Shown piece after piece: positions 55,781 to 64,000 of a DNA stretch of 64,000 nt (within the stretch, counting starts at the first letter, position 1; each line of letters starts with the position of its first letter). The stretch is taken from assembly GCA_964036195.1 (NCBI GenBank), contig OZ038454.1, forward strand, positions 2,232,001-2,296,000, read 5' to 3'. Origin of the DNA: Sphaerolaimus hirsutus (taxonomy: Eukaryota; Nematoda; Chromadorea; Monhysterida; Sphaerolaimidae). The translations under genes and the position numbers were made by a program. Under the pieces are notes generated by a model. That model was given only the letters and a program-made list of their open reading frames with translations, ran no database searches and was not told the DNA's origin.

Positions 55781-57890
55781 GAGAATATCGAATATTGACT
55801 ATTTTTAACTATTGAATGTGGATATCAAGGTTCCAAATCATTGTAAGAGCGTTTTTACGATGGGAAAAACACCACCCCACAAAATTTTAGACAAACAAAT
55901 GCAATAATAATTCACGGAACGTAAACTACTATGTATGTTGTGAACTAAATTTGGGCAAACTTTCTCAGACATTGCGACGGCTTTTCGACGGCAACGGGGA
56001 CTGCATGGCATGCACAGCCCTGCAGTGGGCTGCGCAGTACCCCGTCAGAGCACTGCATCGCAAGATCGACGCCGCTACATGGGCTGACCGAGTTCGCCAT
56101 GTTTTCTAGTGGTTGTAGTGCTCTGCACAATTTCGTTTCCTTACCCCCCAATTTTTATTACTATTTTCGTGCGCCAAATCTATTTAAGTCAATTTAGCTA
56201 GGTTATGTCTAACTTAGGTGTAACTGCATTCCACATGGCATAAGGTGAGAGGGGAATTTCACATTTTTCACTTTGAAATGCCGCGGCGCGGCGTGTGGCC
56301 GCCTTTGGGCTCGCCGGCACACTGTTGTGACTCTCTGGGCAGTTTAAAGCACATTCTACCCTTTACTTATCTTTGGGCAGAGGCGGAGACTGACGGCTGA
56401 TAGGTAGGTGGCGACCGGAAGCCAGGAACAATGAATTTCACTCAAAAAATACAAAAGCACTGTTCCGCGTTCCTCCCCATGTTGACTAGATTGTCGTGCG
56501 TCATCTAGTATCGGTGGGTGGTAGGAACAGCTTCTGATAACGCCCCAAGTGACAAGTCGCAGTCCAAAAAATACTTTTCCGCCGCCCTAGCATAAATAGC
56601 TCCTCGCGCTCGGAAGGGTGTGGCCATCGGGCTGAAACCTTTCTCACGGGCGCTAGCTGATCGGATAGTCACAATAGTGGGTCGCGGGGTCGGAGGTGAT
56701 AAGCATTTCGCGCCTGCGAGCATTCTCTAGCTACCGTAACTTATGAATACAAAACCCCCAAACAAAGTTTCCATGTGACATGTAGAAACTGTTGTACATA
56801 GCGTGTTACGCCAATGCTTTTCGTTCCCACGAGCTTAATTAATCGTTCTGTATCTTAATTAATTAACATTAGTTGTAAGCCTGTGTTAGCTGTCTAATTA
56901 TTGATTAGCTTAAATTGCTGTGCTGGATCATGATGCCGTAATTGCCTTTGCACATACTTTGTTCATTCCGTTTTTGCAAATATGCGTTGCACTGCACTGT
57001 TATCTGTTTTAAGTCGTCTTATATTAAGTAGGAATTTGTAGGTAATTATGGAAGTGAGTAATTGTCGTATCAAGTAAACTTGTAAATTATAGATTAAGCC
57101 CCATGTCGCATGAAGCTTTTAATTACTTTTATTAGCTGATATTAAGTTGTACTCTTTTCATAAGCAGCTGTGTTACGTACGATTTTACTAAGTGCTTACA
57201 TCAGAGCTTATGTGATTTGAAAGTGATTTTGTAACCTCGCAATTTTATGTCTTTTTTAGCTTTCCATTCAAGTCGATTATGGTAGTCTTGATTGCCTTAT
57301 AAGTAGCTGAAATTGTTTTTTCCCCCAACTTCGTCGATGCGACGTAAGCTGATTTGCTTCTACTCTGCCGCTACTGTTCTTCCATCGCCCTAAAAAATAA
57401 ACTCTCTTCTCAACCCAACTTGGACCCCCTTTTGTATTGGCACTAAGTACTAACTGATTTCCCTTAGTTAGCTAATTAACAACTGCTCTAATTACCGCGC
57501 TGCTTATGCTGAGTGTAAGTGCCGTGCGTGCTGCGGGAAACGGAACAGCGTGAGCCACCGAGTGGTTCATCGCACGTTCTGAAAAACCTACCGTCTTCGG
57601 ACACGTTTCCTTAAAATTTACAACACGCATTTATAACCTGGACCTCCGGGCCCAGTGCAGTGCACTGCAGCGGCAAGCGGCCGGTGAGGTGGGAATAGAG
57701 GGAAAAGTGCGGTAAAAAACCTCGTGAATTGTGTAGCCGAAAAACAGCTGAATACACGGATTCATGACATCATATCGATATCAAATATTGAGTTTCAGAA
57801 AAAATATCAAATATTGATATCAAAAAGTTATATCATTCGAACCCTACCTTGTCCTTGTGTACTTGTATAAAAAAGTGTCCACGTTTACAT
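55781..57890. other. no recognised gene
   Basis: About 2.1 kb of unique sequence, GC-richer at 55950-56720 (GCCGCGGCGCGGCG at 56280) and then ordinary, with only short random frames. It could be intronic or a promoter region. No repeat of the word-based type is seen. Confidence 0.5.
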
Positions 57891-58063
57891 ATTTTATGAA
57901 GAAAAGTCCTGGTTTCTACACTCACAGAAAAGTACTCACATTTATGCGTGAGTACTAGTAAAAATTGAGTATTTTACGTTTTCTATACTTTGTGGTGAGT
58001 AAAAAAAAAATACTTTACGTTTACATAAACTTTTAAAAAAGTTCAGTATTTCTAACAACTCTG
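57885..58063. repeat. right end of a TACTCA-type hAT element
   Basis: ACTCACA, GTGAGTACTAGTAAAAATTGAG and TTTACGTTTAC words lead to the terminus TCTAACAACTCTG at 58063. The left end was not recognised. Confidence 0.6.
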
Positions 58064-58192
58064 CTTAGATTGGTCGGTCAACTACAAGGTGCTGTACTAT
58101 GATTCATCAGCAAAAAGCATGCAATCAATTGACTGTGGTGCTCGAACACCCCAGTACGAATGGTCATCAACTAAATACAAGTTGCTGTACTA

Positions 58193-58709
58193 CAGAGTTG
58201 TTAAAAGTACTGAACTTTTTTCAAAGAAAACGTAAACATAAAGTATATTTTTATCACTCACACCTGAGTACAGAAAACGTAAAGTAAGAACTTTTTACTT
58301 CTACTCATACGTGAGTAAAATACTTTTTTCATTGGAAAACGTAAAAGTGAGCTTTTTTCAAAAATGTGGCTTCAAATTTCACTTTAAATCATGTATGTTC
58401 ATACTTTTTGCCCATTTTCACCTTCAAATTAACTAGTTCATGGGCTTTTTGGCCAATTTTCAGCTTTTCTTGACAATATTTACACTAAATTTTTACTATT
58501 TTGCTCTACTTTGAGTTTTTTCTTACTTTTTCCCTAAAAAAATCAAATATAACAAACTGTACTAAATACATTATCGGTGCTCACGTACTTTTAAAAATAT
58601 GTGAGTAAGTGAGTACTGGTATTTTTCACGGGAGGAACGTAAACGTATTTACGCAGTACTCAAGTATCTGTATTTCTTGAGTAAATGTAATCACGTTTTA
58701 TCAACTATG
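58193..58709. mobile_element. hAT-like palindromic element, TACTCA subfamily (517 bp)
   Basis: Ends CAGAGTTGTTAAAAG / TTTTATCAACTATG, flanked by CTGTACTA and TTGTACTA (7 of 8). The words are GTGAGTA, TACTCA and AACGTAAA. Confidence 0.82.
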
Positions 58710-58973
58710 TTGTACTACGATCCATGAGCAAAAAAACATGAAATAAATTGACTGTGGTCCGCGAATAGAGAGTGTTCCACTTTTCATCCCTAACGGTTTA
58801 CATGCTCACGGTTTTCATCTCAAATGCTCTGCTTTACTAGCTGAAACGTACGGTTTTCAAACCCCATACATGTTTTCTCATGCCAAACTGATGTGACACT
58901 TTTCATCCCAGAGTATAACAGTTTACGTGCCAAATTATTACGGTTTTCAAGCCACAGACATGTCAGATAAATA

Positions 58974-59158
58974 CCGTATTTCTCCTGATAGAAGCCCTTC
59001 TATTTTTTCATCAAATATTTTACTAACCTTCTATTTGGAATCCACCCTTCTATTTTTTCGCCTATTTTTTCAGACATGTTTTCTCAAGTTCAGCCAACAT
59101 TTTACAGGGTATACTCAACAGTCATTTTTAGAATCATTTGGAACAAATTTTAGAATTC
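58974..59158. mobile_element. left end of a CCGTATTTCTCC element, running into a gap
   Basis: CCGTATTTCTCCTGATAGAAG after TA, followed by CCCTTCTATTTTTTC words. The rest is lost in the N run. A related fragment sits inside 46242-47029. Confidence 0.6.
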
Positions 59159-59358
59159 NNNNNNNNNNNNNNNNNNNNNNNNNNNNNNNNNNNNNNNNNN
59201 NNNNNNNNNNNNNNNNNNNNNNNNNNNNNNNNNNNNNNNNNNNNNNNNNNNNNNNNNNNNNNNNNNNNNNNNNNNNNNNNNNNNNNNNNNNNNNNNNNNN
59301 NNNNNNNNNNNNNNNNNNNNNNNNNNNNNNNNNNNNNNNNNNNNNNNNNNNNNNNNNN
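59159..59358. other. assembly gap (N run)
   Basis: 200 unresolved bases. Confidence 0.99.
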
Positions 59359-59612
59359 CTCATCTTGTCTACGGACCTTTATAAGCACTAATTAATCATA
59401 CCTATACACAAGAGTGAAAATATTTACATCTTACACATCAATTAGGTATACAGATTCATTCTAATATTTTAAATTTACTCACAGCCTGATTACATAATAT
59501 GTAGGTAAATCAAAATTTTTTACTTTTACCTAAAAAACTGCACCTGGACAAAGAAAGCAAAAAACAGTGGTACCCATTTGAAGAATTTTTAGACTACAAT
59601 CCTTTGTCTATA

Positions 59613-60048
59613 CCGTATTTCCTCGAAATACCCCCCCCCTCGAAATACCCCCCCTCAAAATGGACACTATGAACTTATAAACCCCCCCCCCCCCCTCGAA
59701 ATACCCCCCCCCCCAAATTTAGTGTATAGAGAACGTAAATGACAAAGGCTGCGGTTTGTCATCTGGGTAATGCAAAACACACGTTAAAAACGATGACTCT
59801 GTTATGTGAGAAGAGTGATTATACGTCTACACACTTATACAAGTCTTTAGAGTCTTACAAATGGCGATTTTTGTTGCATTTTTGACGTCTGCGTACATTT
59901 CAGACGACAATTTAGTACTTGATTTTCAAAAAATTTCTGGCGAAATAATAAACCCCCCCTCGAAATACCCCCCCCCCTCGTTTAACCCCCCCTCAAAATT
60001 CTCACTCTGAAACAATAAACCCCCCGGGGGTATTTCGAGGAAATACGG
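59613..60048. mobile_element. TA-flanked CCGTATTTCC element with C-runs
   Basis: Ends CCGTATTTCCTCGAAATACC / inverted between TA. C-run arms with CTCGAAATA words and a unique centre (GGCTGCGGTTTGTCATCTGG ...) matching the reverse of 17272-17717. Confidence 0.85.
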
Positions 60049-60219
60049 TATATTTATAGGTATATTACCTAGATACAATTATAAGATGTGGTTTATTACC
60101 TATATACAATTATAAGCTGCAGTTTATGTGGCTTTTAATATTGAGGAAAATGGTATGACACATTGCTCTTCTTTAGATGCTTCTGAGATGATCTACATGC
60201 TGAAAAAATTGCGTTAATT

Positions 60220-60566
60220 GTTGGCGCCATTTTGGCGCCTGGCGCCATTTTCTCTGGCACCCTTTTGGCGCTGGCGCCATTTTTTCAGATGGCGCCGTGG
60301 CGCCATTTTCTCTGGCGCCCTTTTGGCGCTGGCGCCATTTTTTCAGTTGGCGCCGTGGCGCCATTGGCGCCTGGCGCCATTTTTCCTGGCGCTTTTCCAT
60401 CACTACACACCTGATTAGTGATGTAAAAGCGCCATGGCGCTGGCGCTTGGCGCTAGCGCCAAAGCAAAAAGCGCCATGGCGCTTTTGGCGCTTGGCGCTA
60501 AAGTCTTGGCGCTTTTTTCATCACTACACCTGACGCCATTTTTCCTGGCGCTTTTCCATCACTACT
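60220..60566. mobile_element. GGCGCC-word element with a second copy inserted in it
   Basis: The outer element is GGCGCC words from 60220 to the terminus CATCACTA at 60559-60566; its left end is eroded. An inner 111-bp element (60416-60526) with ends TAGTGATG / CATCACTA is flanked by CACCTGAT and CACCTGAC. Members of the family thus insert into each other. Confidence 0.78.
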
Positions 60567-60619
60567 CATGAGTCAAATTGAGTTGAGTAGAGTTTGAGCA
60601 CTGGAACCAACTTACTTAC

Positions 60620-60684
60620 CTCTGTTCCATTTTGTGCAGTGAGCAACCATTCACCAGGGCGCAGTTCCGATGCTCTCACATTTG
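60620..60684 (-). CDS. orphan internal exon of an unknown gene
   Basis: A 65-base open stretch on the minus strand between a good acceptor (TTTCTTCACGCAG) and a consensus donor (GAG/GTAAGT). It encodes VRASELRPGEWLLTAQNGTE. It lies between repeats with no partner exon recognised; the hydroxylase gene further down has the same orientation but no matching segment is known. Confidence 0.45.
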
Positions 60685-60898
60685 CTGCGTGAAGAAATGC
60701 GATTTACACTATTTATTTATTGTGGAGAGGGGTAGAAAATGACTACACATATTTTTTTATGTGACTATCTGATGTCTAGAATATTCATTAGAGAAGTCGC
60801 CGACTTTCAATATGCTAACCATATTTCTTCTAGTAGTAAAATTGCCATTCTATTTTTGTCGACTTTTTACCTGCTCTTCTCTGATGGTGTTGTTCAAC

Positions 60899-62058
60899 TA
60901 ACGATGGCCAAAAAAGATTCGAAAATTCGAAAACATTTTCGAATTTTCGAATTTTTTCGGAATTTTCGAATTTTTATTTCACCCCTAGAAAAAACACTTA
61001 AAAATCGATTTATTTTTCAAAAAATTCGAAAATTCAAAAATTCGAAAATAGTTTTCGAATTTTTCAGGCAATTCAAGGCAACAAAACACATTCTTAAGTT
61101 CAACGTGCTAAATAAAGCGACAATTGATATGTGGCGCGTATGAAAAAGCTAAACGTAACAAAAAAAACATTGAAATGTCATCCGCGGCGGAAGAGGCGGA
61201 CTTCGACACAATCGTTTTTATACCGTATTTCCTTGAAATATCCTCCCCCCTCAAACTACCCCCCTCAATATTTGCCCTATGAATTTATAACCCCCCCTCG
61301 AAATACCGCCCCCAAATTTGGTGTATAGAGAGAACGTTTGTGCGGTTTGTTATCTGGGAAACACGTTCAAAACAATGACTGTGTTGCGTTAGAACAGGGT
61401 TTGTACTGTCTACGTACTTATATAAGTCTATAGAGTCTTATAAATGGCGGTTTTTATTGCATTTTTTACATCTGTGTTACTTACAAAAAAACAATTTAGC
61501 ACTGGGATTTCGAAAAATTTCTGGCAAAGTAATAGACCCCCAGGGGGGGGGGGGGTAATTCAAGGAAATACGGTATTTGATGCCAATATTTTATTTCATG
61601 CCAATATTCTATTTGATGCCAATATTTTATTTGACACCGATTTTTCAATTGTTGTTTTTATTGCCTTTGCTGCGTTGGTGAATTAAATGTGTCAATGTGT
61701 GAATTAAATGAAGAAGTTGGACACTGGTCCGTATAACTCCTTCCACCATTTTTAATGCTAAATTATGGTAAAAATAAGGTTATAAAAACTGAGGAGAATA
61801 TGAATACAGTCCAAATAATGTGTTTAAATCTTCAGATTCAACATTTTTCCAAAAAAATTCGAAAATTATTTGAAAAAATTCGAAAACTGGCCAAAAAAAT
61901 TCGAAAATTGCTAAAAAAGATTCGAAAATTCTAAAATTCGAAAATTAAATTCGAAATTCGAAAATTAATTTGGAGAAAAATTTGAAAATTCGAAAATTAA
62001 TTTTAGAAAAAACACTTAAAAATTTAAATACTTTTTTCTTGGGGGTTTGCCATCGTTA
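60899..62058. mobile_element. TTCGAA-word hAT-like element (1160 bp) with nested C-run element
   Basis: Ends TAACGATGGCCAAA / TTTGCCATCGTTA with a perfect 8-bp duplication TGTTCAAC (60891-60898, 62059-62066). The arms consist of ATTCGAAAATTCG words. A CCGTATTTCC element is nested at 61223-61573, flanked by TA. Shares inner blocks with 30345-31630. Confidence 0.87.
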
Positions 62059-62237
62059 TGTTCAACTGAAGGGTGATGTTCTATTGTTTTTGTGAGTGCA
62101 AAAACGTGCAAAAACCCGCCATTCTATTGGAGGTGCCCTTATATTGAGGGAATACTATTCTATTAGAAGAAATATGTTGGATAATGTTATGTTGAAATAT
62201 GAAACCGTTGGAAAAATCTTACCATATTACCCAGGGG

Positions 62238-63817
62238 TAGTGATGGAAAAGCGCCATGGCGCTGGCGCCTGGCGCTAGCGCCAAAGCAAAAAGCGCCATG
62301 ACGCTTTTGGCGCTTGGCGCTAAAACACTCTGGCGCCATTGGCGCTTGGCGCCGCGATCTCAGAAAGCGCCGTGGCGCTTTTGGCGCTTGGCGCTATTTT
62401 CTAGTGGCGCTATTGGCGCTTGGCGCCAGCATTTTAAATGGCGCCAAAAAAGCGCCAACCATAATGATAAAAATGATGAAAATACAGGTAAATACATTGG
62501 TACTCCACTCTTCAGTTGCAACAATTTTGAGGACAATTCAATATTGTCTAATATTTAGATTTTTATTGGACTTAACATACTGATACTGACTTAGAATGAT
62601 ACAATACAAAGAATATGGATAAATAAATATTAGCAGAGGCGCTGAAATGTGTTCATTGTACTTACTTAATTGATTTTGAAAAACATCTGACTTAACTGTG
62701 TTGCCAATGTGTCCAGTCGTTATCATTATCCTTCACTTTACTATTTTTTTAAGTTTTACTTAAAATTTTATCGGTATAGAAAATTACAGAGCTGTGAAAA
62801 ACACAATACCGTATTTTCTCGAATTACCCCACAGGGGGTTTATTTTTCAGAGTGAAAATTTTGAGAGAAAAACGTGAAAAATGCAAAAATAACCACCATT
62901 TATAAGTTTTTACAGCCTTATATAAGGATGTAGATGGTATAAACAATGTTCTAACGTAAGACAGTAAGTGTTTTGAACGTCTGTTATGCATTTCCCGGAC
63001 CACAAATTCATAGTGCCCATTTTGAGAGGGGTATTTCGAGGAAATATGGTAAATTCTGAAACAATTCCTCTCACTTTAATAGCTGACCTTTAAGCCAAGT
63101 GAGGAACAAATCATTCCCATTGATAACTCCCCTGGTTAGCTATGTGGGGAACAAATTACCGCCCCCTTGAATAGCTCCCCACACATATAATCTGACTAAA
63201 AAATCTCTGGGAATGAGTTGATATGCTACAATACAAAGTAAGCCACATTATAATGGTTGATTGAACATTTCCTACAACTATATCTTGTCGATGCATACAC
63301 TAGTTTATTAATGAAATTTGAATAATTTAGTAAACTCATAGCAGCCTTGAATGTATTTGATTCTTCTGAATGAGTCAATGAAATCATATGATTCCAATAT
63401 TCAATACTGTTCAGAGTTCATTTATGAGTTTGCTAAATTAATAATTAGCAAACTTAATTTATAAGTGAACTGTCAGTAAACTAGTGTGTGTAGTGCTTTT
63501 TTCAGTTAAAGTTCAATCAATTAAACACTACAACATTGGGAGTATTTACGGGTACCAATTTATGTCACATTAATGTTCTCATTATTCTGCAAACGAATTG
63601 CCGAACAATTCTTTGGCGCTGGCGCTATTGGCGCTTGGCGCCATCATCGTCTGGCGCCATTGGCGCTTGGCGCCGAGGTCCAAAAAAGCGCCATGGCGCT
63701 TTTGGCGCTTGGCGCTATTTTGCTCTGGCGCCATTGGTGCTTGGCGCTGGGGGACGGAAAAGCGCCATGGCGCTTTTGGCGCTTGGCGCCAAAACCTTGG
63801 CGCTTTTTCCATCACTA
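62238..63817. mobile_element. GGCGCC-word hAT-like element (1580 bp)
   Basis: Ends TAGTGATG / CATCACTA with a perfect 8-bp duplication CCCAGGGG (62230-62237, 63818-63825). GGCGCC words fill both arms (62250-62455, 63612-63805). Two TA-flanked elements lie between: 62819-63049 (CCGTATTTTCTCGAATTACC) and about 63297-63495 (ACACTAGTTTA ends). It is itself inserted into a CCGTATT-type element that resumes at 63826 and leaves the window. Confidence 0.87.
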
Positions 63818-64000
63818 CCCAGGGGTTTCTTATTTCCCCAGCAAAATTTGAGGAGGTTGGGGTGGGGGGGGGTAATTCGAGGGTGGCTTATTCGCAGGGG
63901 GGTCTATTATTTCGCAAGAAATTTTTGGAAATTCCCCATACTCAGACGTAGAAAAATACAACAATGTCAGAGATGTATAGGTTTTTATAGGTATATAAAC

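Overview
This is a window of intron-rich animal (invertebrate) nuclear DNA. The fragmentary genes have spliced metazoan homologues: a globin-like gene, a thyroglobulin type-1 domain, translation elongation factor 2 (EF2), and an alkylglycerol-monooxygenase-like membrane hydroxylase. Most of the remaining sequence is transposable elements inserted into one another. No species can be named from the sequence. Three assembly gaps (runs of N) are present: 1-71, 17071-17270 and 59159-59358.

Layout. 72-3150: first copy of a hairpin-headed, AT-rich element, interrupted by a hAT-like element at 746-1179. 3318-14311 (+): globin-like gene whose four recognisable exons keep phase across a 9.15 kb hAT-type insertion (4977-14129, perfect 8-bp target duplication). 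Inside that insertion sits a rearranged Ty3/gypsy complex (5306-13098). It contains an LTR-PBS-PPT-LTR unit with two divergent spliced genes of unknown function, then a gag gene, then an inverted truncated pol ending in an inverted LTR. 14476-22600: small palindromic elements and the two exons of a thyroglobulin type-1 domain (19146-20216, +). 23530-29789: a second large hAT-type insertion with a perfect 8-bp duplication, holding an apparently intact Penelope-like retroelement with an N-terminal GIY-YIG domain (Naiad type, 24212-27034, -). 30-37 kb: palindromic elements and a split BED-type zinc-finger exon (35010-35900, +). 37878-41628 (-): 5' part of an EF2 gene, intact in phase but cut in exon 3 by a 1.7 kb TA-flanked element. 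43366-50896 (-): alkylglycerol-monooxygenase-like gene with all three histidine clusters and repeats in nearly every large intron. 53690-55780: second copy of the hairpin-headed element. 55.8-64 kb: mostly repeats plus one orphan exon.

The most unusual signal is an architecture shared by many unrelated repeats. Each is a palindromic element with short terminal inverted repeats and a clean target duplication. The duplications (8 bp, 9 bp, TA or TTA) indicate several transposase superfamilies. Each interior is built from many direct and inverted copies of one short word private to that element type: TTTACG, TTACAC, TTACGC, TTACTC, TTTCCG, TTCGAA, GGCGCC, CTTCAC, GTCCCC, GTGAC or CCCCCTCGAA. In the best-resolved hAT-like family the terminal scaffold stays constant while every copy of the word changes together between subfamilies.

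How genes work together: the host genes are unrelated single genes. The functional coupling seen is between mobile elements and hosts, with insertions in introns (tolerated) and in exons (EF2, BED gene).
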